A DNA stretch of 64,000 bases from JALHVH01 sp963773685 (GTDB lineage Bacteria; Acidobacteriota; Aminicenantia; Aminicenantales; Saccharicenantaceae), in NCBI GenBank assembly GCA_963773685.1, contig CAVZBY010000009.1:62001-126000 (forward strand), read 5' to 3'. The stretch's first letter is position 1. The number at the start of each line of letters is the position of its first letter. This document shows, in pieces, positions 18,159 to 28,920 of this stretch. A program made the translations under genes and the position numbers. The notes beneath the pieces are model-generated. The model ran no database searches and was not told the DNA's origin. It saw only the letters and a list, made by a program, of their open reading frames with translations.

Positions 18159-18181
18159 AAGTTTGATAAACATACAAACTT
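18159..18181 (+). promoter_or_regulatory. Dyad in AT-rich upstream region of TonB receptor gene
   Basis: AAGTTTG (18159-18165) and CAAACTT (18175-18181) form a perfect 7-bp inverted repeat with a 9-base gap. It sits in a markedly AT-rich tract (about 18090-18180) that also holds TTGACA at 18122-18127. The tract looks like a regulated promoter and operator, but no convincing -10 at 17 bases was found. The whole gap 18034-18297 otherwise holds only the leader hairpin listed next. Confidence 0.4.
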
Positions 18182-18229
18182 GGAGGGGGAAAATCAAGCG
18201 AAAACGCGATCAAGAACGGGGTTGGGGGC

Positions 18230-18256
18230 GTTTCTCCCGGTGAGACCGCGAGAAAC
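18230..18256 (+). promoter_or_regulatory. Hairpin in 5' leader of TonB receptor gene
   Basis: GTTTCTC (18230-18236) pairs with GAGAAAC (18250-18256). Inside, CGGT pairs with ACCG around a GAG loop, with a single C/C mismatch. The hairpin ends about 29 bases before the ribosome site GGAGGG at 18285-18290, so it is placed to affect mRNA stability or initiation. Confidence 0.4.
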
Positions 18257-18297
18257 AGGGTTGTGTACTGTAATAGGGAATGGTGGAGGGCAATGAA

Positions 18298-21200
18298 ATG
18301 CCAATAAGCAAACGATTCCTGTACGTGAGTGCGTTGCTCATGATCTCGATCGCCCTGGCGGGCGTGACGACGGTCCGGGCCCAGTCCATTCTGGACGGGA
18401 AGATCGTGGGAACGATCACCGACGACAAGGGAGAGCCCCTTCCCGGGGCGACCTTGGAGGTCACGAGTCCGGCCCTGATCGGGAAGCGCGCGGCGGTCAC
18501 CTCGGCCAGGGGAACATATGTGTTCCTCAAGCTGCCGGGAGGGACCTACAAGCTCACGGCGTCGATGCCCAACTTCAAGACCGTCGTTCAGGAGAACATC
18601 GTGGTGACGGCCGGGGGCACGGAGACCATCGACCTGGTCCTTCCGATGGGCGCCATCGAGGAGACCGTGACCGTGACGGGCGCGGCCCCGTTGGTCGACG
18701 TCAAGAGCTCGTCGATCGACTCCAAGATCGACCGGGCGATGCTGGACAAGCTGCCCACGAGCCGCGACTCGTTCTATGACCTGTCCCTGTCCACGCCCGG
18801 CATGTTCGACGTCGGCAAGAACGTCATGGGCAGTCCGACCGCATACGGCGGCTCGACTCAGGAGAACATCTTCCTGGTCAACGGCGTCGATACGACCAAC
18901 CCCCGGGGCGCCGCCTGGGGGTCCATGATCAACGTCAATTACGACAACGTCGAGGAGGTCCGCATCATCTCCCTCGGGAGCAAGGCGGAGTACGGTAACT
19001 TCTCGGGCGCGGCCATCGACGTCATCACCAAGTCCGGCTCGAACGAGTTCCACGCGTCCCTGGCCGGATACGGCCAGCTGGGGACCCCGAAGACCGGCGC
19101 CCCGAGCGCGAGCGGCCTGGGCCGGGACTGGCTGTTCCTCGAACCCGGGGACGATTATAGGGCCTATCCGAAATCGAACTTCGAGCTCGACCTGACCGTC
19201 AGCGGCCCGTTCATCTCCAGCAAGCTGTGGTTCTTCGCGGCCGGGAACTATATCAACTCGAAGGACAAGGTCCTGAATTGGGAGCCCTACGAACGGTTCT
19301 CCGGGCGCTACGGGGATATCAAGATCACCGGCGCGCCTTTCAAGAACAACTATGCCTGGGTGTCCTACCATCTACGAGAAGAACAACAGCGGAGGCACGA
19401 CCGACGGGTCCCTGAACTGGGACCCTTCTATGGCCTATAACTGCTTTGACAAGAGCCATGCCTTATCCTCGCAGTGGCAGTGGATCCCCAGCCCCGCGAC
19501 GATCTTTTCGTTGAAGTTCCTCGGGTTCCTTGTCAATAGCCGTACCGATCTGCCCGATGACGCTCCCGACCATGCGGGTTACATCAACTGGTGGAAGGCC
19601 GTGCCCTTCGACATGGGCGTCGGCGGAGCGTTCATGGGCTGGAATCATGAGAAGACCAGCCGGACGACCGTCCAGGCGGACGTCTCGCAATATGCCGAGA
19701 ACTTTCTGGGCGAGCACGACATCAAGTTCGGCCTCCAGTATACGCGGGGGCGGCTCAGAGGCACGGGCGGCGACTTCTTCGGCAAGGAGCTCATCGATCC
19801 CAATACCGGCGAAGACCTCGGATTCTTCGGCTATTATCAGACCGCCTACCTGTATCGCTGGACCTATGTCCCAGGATCGTACATGCAGAACTAGTACGGG
19901 GACCCCGGACTGATCATGTACGTCAGCCGCGGCTACGAGAAGCCCCGCCTCACGGTCCGGCAGACCGACTCCCTCGGGATCTTCTTCGACGACCAGTGGA
20001 CGCCGACGAAGCGGCTGACCTTGAACCTCGGCCTGCGCTTACGACAAGCAGACCGCGAAGTTCGGCGCGGGAAAATATTTCGAGCAGCCGCTGACCCCCC
20101 AGGGTTTCCGCGATCCCCTGACGTTCGTCCGCGACCGTACGGGTTCGGGCAACCTCTTCGACTTCAAGAACTGGTCGCCGCGGGTCGGCCTGAGCTATCA
20201 GCTGACCAAGGACCAGAAGACGGTCCTCCGGGCCAGCTTCGGACGGTACTACACGCCTCTCGGCGTGGAGAGCTTCGGCTCCGGAGGGCCGGACCAGGAC
20301 CGGTCGTACAGCGAGACCCTCTTCTACTATCTTCCCTGGGACGGGCTCGACGAGAACGGAGACGGGATCATCTTCGGCAACGACATCGCCGAGGCCACGC
20401 GTCGGATCGCGGGAAGGGATCCCATCAATGAAGGCGACTTCGCGACCCTCTTCGATACCAGCGATCCGTCCTGGGGCCTCAAGGTCCAGCCCGGGCTGAA
20501 GAACCAGCACACCGATCAGTTCACGGTCAGCCTGGAGCGCGAGCTCTTCAAGAACTTCACGGTCGCCCTGACCTACATCCATCGCAACGCCAGGGACATG
20601 ATCGTCCAATGGCCCCTGAACCAGGTCACGCAGCAGCCGTGGGAGTACGAGTTCAAGACCCAGACCATCAACGGCCGTGAGACCCAGCTCTACAGCATCG
20701 TCCTGAAGGATTACGACAGCAACGGGGTCGTTGACGGCGACGATATCCGATGGATCGGCAACAACTCGGACTACGAGTGGCGCAACATGCCCGACATCGG
20801 GGGGAAGAAGGCCCAGCGCCTGTTCCAGGGCGTCCAGCTGACGTTCACCAAGCGCTATTCCGACCGCTGGCAGATGATGGGCTCCCTGCTCTACAACCAC
20901 TCCTCCGGCATGGCCGGGCGCAATAAGCGCCAGGACCAGGATTACAACATGGAGGGCATGAACATCTGGAGCGACCGCTGGCTGGCAGGCCTCAACCAGA
21001 CCGTCAACAACATGGAAGGCCCCCTGCCGTTCACGCCCAAGTTCGAGTTCAAGGTCGGCGGCAACTATACCATCCCCGGGATCGAGGTCGACCTGGGCCT
21101 GCGGTTCCGCTTCCACACCGGCCGTCCGGTCTGGGTCCTGGCGGACGTCCGGCCGCTTGACCAGTGGAACTATGACCCGGAGGACGCCGACCAGCTGGCC

Positions 21201-21503
21201 CATGCCGTGATCCTCGAGTCCAGCGGCGGGATGCCTGGTCAGATCGTCGCCCAGGACCCGACCGATCCGCTCTACCTGCCGCACCAGAAGATCCTCGACC
21301 TTCGCCTGGAGAAGTCTTTCACCGTGGGCCGGGGCAAGCTGCGCCTCACGCTCGACGGCTTCAACATCTTTAACTCCAAGGACGTGACCAACGCCATGTG
21401 CAAGAAGATCGTGGTCGCGGACATCGTGGCCCGCCACGTCGGACGCGTCGTCGGCATCATCATGCCCCGCCACTTCCGTATGGGGGTTATTTTCAGCTTC
21501 TGA
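18298..21503 (+). pseudogene. Oar-like TonB-dependent outer-membrane receptor, broken by two frameshifts and one amber
   Basis: Outer-membrane beta-barrel receptor of about 1067 codons when repaired. The signal peptide ends near VRAQS. A carboxypeptidase-regulatory-like domain follows (VGTITDDKGEPLPGATLEV, about residues 35-110), then a plug region and a long barrel ending in aromatic MGVIFSF. Start ATG 18298 has GGAGGG seven bases upstream. Breaks: an extra base at about 19366 (restoring WVS-TIYEKNN), TAG at 19892-19894 in an otherwise continuous frame, and an extra T at about 20039 (restoring GLRYDKQTAKF). Codon quality stays high throughout, so the lesions are recent or sequencing errors. 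Likely cargo is oligosaccharide or peptide, unknown. Confidence 0.85.
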
Positions 21504-21521
21504 CGACCGATGATTCGAAGC

Positions 21522-21565
21522 GGGGAGAGGGCCCGGCCCCTCTCCCCCTCATTTCCTTTTTCTTT
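21522..21565 (+). terminator. Rho-independent terminator after TonB receptor gene
   Basis: A perfect 9-bp stem pairs GGGGAGAGG (21522-21530) with CCTCTCCCC (21539-21547) around an 8-base loop, followed by a T-rich tract at 21551-21565. Confidence 0.75.
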
Positions 21566-21591
21566 GCAAACACCGGGCAAGGTCATAGAAT
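21564..21591 (+). promoter_or_regulatory. Promoter for the membrane acyltransferase-like gene
   Basis: TTGCAA (21564-21569), 16-base spacer, TAGAAT (21586-21591), eight bases before the start codon at 21599. Confidence 0.45.
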
Positions 21592-21598
21592 AAGGACC

Positions 21599-22708
21599 AT
21601 GAGATCCGAGATGAAGGCGGGCGACAGGCTGTGGTCCCTGGACACGCTCCGGGGATTCGACATGTTCTGGATCATCGGCGGGGACGCCCTTTTCCGGACG
21701 CTGGCGGACGTCACGGGCTGGGGCTGGGCCCGTTTCGGCGCCTTCCAGCTGGACCACGCCGAATGGGCCGGTTTCCATTTCTACGACCTCATCTTCCCTC
21801 TCTTCATGTTCATCTCCGGCGTGGCCATCCCCTTTTCCCTGCTCGCCAAGGCGGAAGGCGGGGCGCCCAGGGCCGGGACCTACGGAAAGCTCTTCAAGCG
21901 GGCCCTCATCCTGGTCCTCTTGGGGATCATTTATAACGGCTTCCTCAAAACGGGTCCCGCGGCCGCCCGCTATCCCAGCGTGCTCGGCCAGATCGGGCTC
22001 GCCTATCTCTTCGCGGGTCTCATCATGCTGAACGTCAAGTCGCTCAAGGGGAGGATCGGCGCCGCCCTGGCGATCCTCGGCGGGTACTCCGCCGTCCAGC
22101 TCCTCGTCCCGGTCCCCGGCATCGGGGCCGGGGTCCTGACCCCTGCGGGCACGATCAACGGGTTCGTGGACAGGCTTCTCGTCCCGGGGAGGCTCTACGA
22201 CGGCGTCTTCGATCCGGAAGGGGTCCTGTGCGTCCTTTCGGCGGTGAGCGTCACCCTCATGGGCGGCATCGCCGGCATGATCCTCCGTTCTGAAAAAGGA
22301 AGCGCCTATCGCAAGGCGGGGATCCTGGCCCTGGCCGGGATCGGGCTCGCCGCCGCGGGCTTCGGGCTCGGCCGCTGGTACCCCATCATCAAGAAGGCCT
22401 GGACCGCGACGTTCGACATGTACGCCGCCGGTCTCTCCTTCCTTCTCCTGGCTCTCTTCTACCTCGTCGTCGACGTGTGGAAGCTCCGGAAAGGAACGTT
22501 CGTTCTCCGCGTCATCGGCTTGAACTCGATCACCATCTACCTGGGCAAGCGTCTCATCGATTTTGCCTACTCCAGCGATTTCCTGTTCGGCGGCCTGGCC
22601 GGGCGCGCGGGCGCCTTCCAGCCCGTGGTCCTCGTCATCGGGGTCCTCGTCGTCGAGTGGGTCTTCCTCTATTTCCTGTATAAAAAGAAGATCTTCCTCA
22701 GGGTCTGA
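21599..22708 (+). CDS. Multi-pass membrane protein of the heparan-glucosaminide acetyltransferase-like (DUF5009/NagX) type
   Basis: 369-aa protein with about ten hydrophobic helices. The N terminus has the family phrase SLDTLRGFDMFWIIGGDAL. Next comes a conserved-looking histidine segment, QLDHAEWAGFHFYDLIFPLF, where homologs acetylate a sugar amine across the membrane using acetyl-CoA. The phrase MFISGVAIPFSL follows. The C-terminal part includes GLNSITIYLGKRLIDF. The start is ATG 21599 behind AAGGA. Role is probably modification of amino sugars or envelope glycans, by family analogy. The next gene starts 21 bases downstream. Confidence 0.8.
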   Translation: MRSEMKAGDRLWSLDTLRGFDMFWIIGGDALFRTLADVTGWGWARFGAFQLDHAEWAGFHFYDLIFPLFMFISGVAIPFSLLAKAEGGAPRAGTYGKLFKRALILVLLGIIYNGFLKTGPAAARYPSVLGQIGLAYLFAGLIMLNVKSLKGRIGAALAILGGYSAVQLLVPVPGIGAGVLTPAGTINGFVDRLLVPGRLYDGVFDPEGVLCVLSAVSVTLMGGIAGMILRSEKGSAYRKAGILALAGIGLAAAGFGLGRWYPIIKKAWTATFDMYAAGLSFLLLALFYLVVDVWKLRKGTFVLRVIGLNSITIYLGKRLIDFAYSSDFLFGGLAGRAGAFQPVVLVIGVLVVEWVFLYFLYKKKIFLRV

Positions 22709-22729
22709 CGAGCCGGAGAGAAGGAGGCC

Positions 22730-25700
22730 ATGCCGTCCCGAACGTCCCCCGCGGCTCCCGGCCGTTCCGGCGGAGGCCCGTCCGTCCTCACCGCGGACAC
22801 GGACCTGTCCTTCCCCGAGTTCGTCCTTCTCAAGGCCTCGGCCGGCTCCGGGAAGACGCATGCCCTGTCGCTCAGGTTCGTCCAATTCCTGCTCTCCGAG
22901 CGCGTGGGCGCGGTCACGGGGAACGACCTGGCGAACATCCTGGCCATCACCTTCACCAGGAATGCCGCCCGGGAGATGAAGGCCCGCATCCTGAAATGGC
23001 TCAAGGCGTGCCATTTCCGCGATCCGCGGGAGACGTCCCAGGTGCTTTCGATCGTATCTCTCGACGCCGAACGGCTGGCGGCCCGGGCCGGGGAAACGGT
23101 CGACCGGATCCTGGACGAATACACCGACTTCCAGGTCGCGACCATCGACAGCTTCATGGCCGCCGTCTTCAAGGCCTCGTCCGTGGACCTGGGGCACGCG
23201 CCGGATTTCGAGATCGTCCTCGATCCCGGCGAGCTCATCGACTATGCGTTCTCGCGCTACATGCGCCGGGTATCCGCCGGCTCCGCAGACGGGGAGCTCT
23301 TCACCGGCGTCCTGGGCCAGCTCCTGGCCAACCAGGCCGCCGACTCGGCCTTCCCCTGGGACCCGGCCCCCCTGGTTCTGGACAAGCTCTCTTCGCTGTA
23401 CGCCAAGCTCTCCGCGGGAGCCGGCGAACTCAAGGTCGACAACTGCGCCGCGGAAGCGGCCGAGGTCCAATCCCGGATCGCCAGGTCCGTAGCGGAGATG
23501 GAGGCCCTCATCGGCGCTTCCTCCCTCGAGCGGAACCCTAGGAGCCACTACAATTCACGGATCGTCCCGGCCGTGGCCGAAAAGCGGTTCACGGAGCTCC
23601 TCGGAACGAGCTTCAAAACCCTGCCGGTCAAGAAGACGGGGGGAGGCGATGGGAATAAGTCGCTCGAGGCGGTCCGGGAGGCGTGGGAGGCCCTGAAGTC
23701 CTTGGTCTACCGCTATCGTTCTCTCTATGCCCGGGGCTTCTATCATCCCTATCTCGAGGTCTTCCGGTCCTTCTCCGGCACGCTGGACCTCGTCAAGCGC
23801 CTCCGGGGGATCGTGTTCATCAACGATATCAACCGCGAGCTGGCGGGCTATATCGACCGGGGGATCGTCCCGGATATCTACTTCAGGCTCGGGGACCGGA
23901 TCCTTCACTATCTCGTCGACGAATTCCAGGACACCTCGCCCGTCCAGTGGGGGAACATGGTCCCGCTCATCGAGAACTCGCTATCGCAAGGGGGGAGCCT
24001 GTTCGTCGTCGGCGACACCAAACAGGCCATCTTCGGCTTCCGCGACGCCGATTACAGGATCATGAGGGACCTGGAGAACCGCGTCACGGGGTTCGATTCC
24101 GCGGCCGCACAGGTCAAGGAACTCCCCGAGAACCACCGCTGCGGAGAGAGGATCCTGGATTTCGTCAAGCGGGTCTTCCTGCAAACGGCCGCGTCGGACG
24201 CGGAGTACGCGCCCATCGCCGGGCTGAGCGGGCTCGACTCCTGGGCCCAGAAGGCCGCTTCCGGGAACAAGGGCTCGGGGTTCGTGAAGTATATCCTGCT
24301 CGACAAGGGCGGCGGAACCGCGGACGCGGCGCCTCCCGGGGCGGCGGGGTGCGATCCGGAGGCCGAAGAGGGGGCGGACGGCGGAGACGCGGGGCCCGCT
24401 TCGGACGAGGGGCCCGAGAAGCCCCGGATCCAGGATCTCGTCCGGGAGCTCCATGGGCGCGGCTGGTCCTATGCGGACATCGCCGTCCTCACGTACAAGA
24501 ACGAGAACGTGGTCCGTGTCTCTTCCTGGCTCAACGAAGAGGGGATCCCCTTCGTTCCCTACAGCAGCCTGGATATCCGCGGGCGCAAGGTCATCATGGA
24601 GGTCCTCGGCCTTCTGGCGTTCCTGGATTCGCCCCCCGACGATCTTTCGTTCGCCGCGTTTCTTTCGGGGGAGGTGTTCGCCGGGGCGCTGGCGCGCGAC
24701 GGCGCCGCCCCGCCCGCGGGGGAATGGAACCGGTTCCTCTTCGCGCACCGGGCCGCCCAGGACCGCCCGCTGTACGGCGCCTTCCGGGAGAGCTATCCGG
24801 GGCTCTGGGACCGGTATTTCGAACCCTACTTCAAGACCGTCGGCTATTACCCCCTTTATGACCTCGTGACCCAGATCTATCGCGGCTTCGGCGTGTTCGA
24901 CCTGTTCCGCGATGAAGAGGCCTCGTTCGTCAAGCTCCTCGAGGTCATCAAGAACTTCGAAGGGGCCGGCCGCAACGACCTCAGGGCGTTCCTGGAGGTC
25001 ACGCGGAGCGGCGAGGGGGGGAGCTCCGACTGGACCATCGACGTCCCTCCGGACATCCCGGCCGTCAAGGTCATGAGCATCCATAAGGCCAAGGGCCTCG
25101 GTTTCCCCGTCGTCATTCTTCTCCTCTACGGGGAATCCTGGCACCCTCCGGACTTCTTCGTGTCCCGGGAAGAGGACGGTATCCGCGTGTACAAGCTCAA
25201 CGCCTGCCTGGCCGAGGCCGATCCCGAGCTCTCGGCCCTCTACGCCGAGACGAAGGCCCGGGAGCGCGCCGACCGGATGAACGCGCTGTACGTGGCGCTG
25301 ACCCGCGCCCGGTCGGAGCTTTATATCATCGGCGTGAAGGGCCGGCGGGACAAGTATCCGTTCAATCTCGTAGGCGTCGAGAGCTTCCCCCCTCCCCGGA
25401 GGCCCCTCCCGCCTGCCCGAGGACCGAAAGCCCCGCCCGCCCCGAGGCGGCGACCTTCCGGTTCCGGGGCCCCTTCGAACTCCCTCCCAACCGGCGGGAA
25501 TCCCTGAACTACGGCGCCGTCCGTCGCGGAGAGGTCGCCCATGCGATCCTGGCCGGCCTCGAATTCGTCGAAGGAGACGCGGCCGAGGAGATCGCCGCCG
25601 TCGTCCAGAAGGTCCGGCCTCCCGAGCCCGAAGAGCCGCTCTGGCAGGAGACGGCGAAGGCCGTCGCCCGCTATTTCGATGCCTCCCCCGCCGCGGAGCT

Positions 25701-25986
25701 CTTCACGAGAAGGGAGGGCCGGCGGATCCTCCGGGAAGCCGATTTCTGCGACGCGGAGGGACGGGCCTTCCGGATGGACCGGGTCGTCGTCGACCCGGAG
25801 GCCGTCACGGTCGTGGATTTCAAGACAGGCGTCGACCCCGACGCCGATCGGCGCGCGGCCCGTGCGGAGGCCGACCGCGCCCAGGTCCGGTCGTACATGC
25901 GGATCCTGGGCGAGGCCGTCCCCGGAAGACCCGTGCGCGGCTTTCTGGCTTACATCGACGAAGCGCGCTTCGAGGCCGTTGAATGA
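22730..25986 (+). CDS. AddA/RecB-like UvrD-family helicase-nuclease, frame broken once
   Basis: Helicase-exonuclease subunit for double-strand break repair, about 1085 aa when repaired. Walker A is ASAGSGKTHAL near residue 36. Motif II reads VDEFQDTSPVQW, motif III region GDTKQAIFGFRDAD, motif V region VMSIHKAKGLGF, and motif VI YVALTRARSELY. The frame changes at the C6 run 25387-25392; one added base restores a continuous C-terminal domain containing RRGEVAHAIL and the nuclease motif VVDFKTG, typical of AddA. An acidic glycine-rich insert (about 535-575) is unusual. The last bases overlap the ATG of the AddB-like gene. Start ATG 22730 follows GAAGGAGG. Confidence 0.85.
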
Positions 25987-28868
25987 GCGTCGCTCTCGTT
26001 TCCCCGAAGGACGGCCTTGTCGCCGCCGTCGCGGAAAGGCTCCGCCCCGATGGGAAGGACTATTCCCGGAGCTGGGTCGTCTTCCCCGAGAAGCGGCCCG
26101 GCATCTACCTGCGCAAGGCCCTGGCCAAACGCGAAGGATCGGGATTCATCCCCCCCGCCATCGTATCCATCGACGGGTTCGTGGACAGGGTCTATGCCGA
26201 CTGCCTGGGGCTCGAAGGGCGCCCCCTGGACATCCTGGACGCCGTCGCCATTCTCTTCGAGATCCATACGAGCGCGCCCGGCCGGCTGGGCGGGGAGCAC
26301 TTCCTGTCCGCCGACCGGTTCTTCCCCCTGGGCGTCAAGCTCTTCAACGACCTCGAGGAGCTCCACGCGGCTTTCCTCCGGGGAGAGGAGCTCGTTTCCC
26401 TGGACCGGTGGGCCGACGAATCGATCCCGGAAGAGACGCGGAACCGGCTCCAATCCCTTTCTTTTTTTTATGAACGATTCTATGAGCGCGTCCGTGAGCG
26501 CGGCTTTTCCACGCCGGCCTCGCGGTTCCGGGCGGTCGCCGAGAATCTCCGCCCCGACCTGTTCGCCGACGCCGCAAGCCTCATTTTCGCCGGGTTCTTT
26601 TCCCTGACCAGGACCGAAACCCGGCTGTTCCGGACCCTGATGGGCTGGGACAACACGGCCGTCCTTTTCCTGAAGGGGAAGGGGGTCGTGCCGGTCCTCG
26701 AGAGCCTGGGCGTCACGGACCCGGAGCTCCTCCGGGCCGCCGAGGCGCCCGAGCCCGGGCCCGACGTCGAATTCACCCTGAGCCCGGATACGCACGGACA
26801 GGTCTTCGCCCTCAATGTTCTCCTGAAGGACCGGCTCGAGGCCGGGGAGCCCCTCGACGAGCGGCAGGTCGTGGTGCTTCCCGCCGCCGAGACCCTCTTC
26901 CCCCTCTATCAGCAGGCGCTGTCCGCCCTGCCCGCGGAGAGCTTCAACATCTCGCTCGGCTATCCGCTCGCGAGGACGCCTATCGCCAGCTTCTTCGACG
27001 ACCTGCTCGAGCTCGTCCACTCCGCCGACGAGGAGGGCCGCCTCTATGCGCCGGCCTACCTGAAGTTCGTCCTCCACCCGTACACGAAGAACATCTTCTT
27101 CCCCGGGACCGGAGCGAGGGCGGACCTGACGCGCATCCTCTTTCACGCCATCGAGGAGGAGATGACGGCCCGGCGGAACAAGGCCTTCTGGTCCCCGGAG
27201 GAGATCGAAGCCGACGCCGGCGTCCGCGAGGCCATCCAGGAAAAGATCCGGAACCTCGAGGGAGCTCCGGACGTCGCCGCCTTCATCGAGCACCTCGAGA
27301 GCATCCACGCCCGGACCCTGGCCCCGTTCGCGCGGGTCCGCGACGTGGGCGATTTCGCCGACCGGCTCATCGGGGTCCTGGATTTCCTCTACGCCCACAG
27401 CACGGCCCGCCTCCACTATTTCTTCCACCCCTACGCCGAGGCGTTCATGGACCGGCTCCACGCCCTGTCGCGCTCGCTCCTCAGGGGCCTGGTCTTCGCG
27501 GAGAGGCGGAGCTATTTCGAGCTCTTCCGCAAGGTCGTCGCCTCCGGCTCCGTGCCGTTCTACGGCACTCCGCTCCGCGGGCTCCAGGTCCTCGGGTTCT
27601 GGGAGACCCGCGGCATCCGGTTCGACGACGTCACCATCCTGGACATGAACGAGGAGGTCCTGCCGTCGTCGCGGCGCGCCGACTCGCTCCTCCCGGCCGC
27701 GGTCCGCCGGGCCCTGGGCCTCCCGACCTACCGGGACGTCGAGCGCCGGACGGAATATTATCTCGACACCCTCGTCCGGGGCGCGTCCCGGGTCCGGGTC
27801 CTCTTCGTCGAGAACTCCGAGCGGGAGCGGAGCCGGTTCGCCGAGAAGCTCATCTGGGAAAGGCAGAAGCGCGAGGGCGAGCCCCGGCCGGAGCGTTACG
27901 TCCGGACCGTCGCCTACCGGGTCGCCCTGCAGACGCCTCCGCCCGGCCGTGCGGCGAAATCCCCCGAGGTCCTGGAGCTTCTGCGCGATTTCGGCTACTC
28001 GGCCACCGCCCTGGACGCTTACCTCTCCTGCCCCCTCCGCTTCTACCATGCCTACGTCCTCCGGCTCCGCGAGAAGGAAGAGGTCGCCGAAGGGATGGAA
28101 CGGAAGGACATCGGAACCTTCATCCACTCCGTCCTCGAGGAATACTTCACGCCGTTCGTCGGCCGGGCCCTGCGGGCGGAAGACCTGAGCCCGGAAGCCA
28201 TCGGCGCTCTCGTGGACCGGAGATTCGCGGCCGAGTATGGAGGCCGGCTGTCCGGGAGCGCCTACCTGATGAGCCTCCAGGTCCGGCGCCATCTAGGCGA
28301 ATTCATTGCGGACCACCAGATCCCGCTCATCCGCAGCCTCGGGGAGCGGCGGAGCCGCCTGCGCCTGCTCGCGCTGGAGCGGCATGTGGAGACGCGTTTC
28401 GAGACCGGCGGGGGGACGTTCCGCCTGACCGCCAGGATGGACCGGACGGAGACGCGCGGCCGGGATATCACCGTGCTGGATTATAAAACGGGGGCGAACG
28501 AAAAATACCTCGGCGTCCGGTTCGGGAAGCTGGACCCCGCCGACCGCGGGACATGGAGCGATGCCGTATCGAGCTTCCAGGTCCCGCTTTACATGCTGAT
28601 CTGCTCGCGGGTCGAGGGGGTCCGTCCCGAGGACATCCATGGCCGTTTCCTCATGCTGGGAAAGAGCCGCCTGGGTCCGGAGATCGAATTCTCGCCGTTC
28701 GATGAGGAAGATCCCGAGGTCCGGGGGGGACAGGTCCGGCTCATGGAAAGGCTTCTGGGCCTCGTCCTGAAGGAGATCGTCGACCCGGGGACTCCTTTCG
28801 ATCCGGCGCTGGCGCGCAAGGGGGCGTGCGAGGATTGCCCTTACACCGTCCTCTGCGGCCGCCGCTGA
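25983..28868 (+). CDS. AddB-like PD-(D/E)XK nuclease / inactivated helicase subunit
   Basis: 961-aa partner of the upstream helicase-nuclease. The N-terminal part has the shape of a helicase domain but lacks a Walker A motif. The C-terminal nuclease has TVLDYKTG, with histidine-containing DIGTFIHSVLEEYF as the GxxxH-type motif. The four-cysteine iron-sulfur pattern of AddB is present: one Cys in YLSCPLRFYHAY and three in CEDCPYTVLC at the end. The gene starts within the AddA stop (ATGA), implying a heterodimer. No Chi-recognition inference is possible from sequence. Followed by a 52-bp gap and the convergent maf gene. Confidence 0.88.
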   Translation: MSVALVSPKDGLVAAVAERLRPDGKDYSRSWVVFPEKRPGIYLRKALAKREGSGFIPPAIVSIDGFVDRVYADCLGLEGRPLDILDAVAILFEIHTSAPGRLGGEHFLSADRFFPLGVKLFNDLEELHAAFLRGEELVSLDRWADESIPEETRNRLQSLSFFYERFYERVRERGFSTPASRFRAVAENLRPDLFADAASLIFAGFFSLTRTETRLFRTLMGWDNTAVLFLKGKGVVPVLESLGVTDPELLRAAEAPEPGPDVEFTLSPDTHGQVFALNVLLKDRLEAGEPLDERQVVVLPAAETLFPLYQQALSALPAESFNISLGYPLARTPIASFFDDLLELVHSADEEGRLYAPAYLKFVLHPYTKNIFFPGTGARADLTRILFHAIEEEMTARRNKAFWSPEEIEADAGVREAIQEKIRNLEGAPDVAAFIEHLESIHARTLAPFARVRDVGDFADRLIGVLDFLYAHSTARLHYFFHPYAEAFMDRLHALSRSLLRGLVFAERRSYFELFRKVVASGSVPFYGTPLRGLQVLGFWETRGIRFDDVTILDMNEEVLPSSRRADSLLPAAVRRALGLPTYRDVERRTEYYLDTLVRGASRVRVLFVENSERERSRFAEKLIWERQKREGEPRPERYVRTVAYRVALQTPPPGRAAKSPEVLELLRDFGYSATALDAYLSCPLRFYHAYVLRLREKEEVAEGMERKDIGTFIHSVLEEYFTPFVGRALRAEDLSPEAIGALVDRRFAAEYGGRLSGSAYLMSLQVRRHLGEFIADHQIPLIRSLGERRSRLRLLALERHVETRFETGGGTFRLTARMDRTETRGRDITVLDYKTGANEKYLGVRFGKLDPADRGTWSDAVSSFQVPLYMLICSRVEGVRPEDIHGRFLMLGKSRLGPEIEFSPFDEEDPEVRGGQVRLMERLLGLVLKEIVDPGTPFDPALARKGACEDCPYTVLCGRR

Positions 28869-28920
28869 GGCCGAGCGCGGGGAGGGGCCGTGGGATGACG
28901 TCCCATCATTGCGGTCCGGA

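Noticed and set aside
17506..19371. 621-codon minus-strand frame
   Set aside because: It crosses the AT-rich promoter of the TonB receptor gene and is antisense to two plus-strand genes; no recognisable motif.
28889..28903. Palindrome TGGGA-TGACG-TCCCA as a terminator
   Set aside because: Short stem, no T-run and position only loosely between two convergent genes; could be chance.
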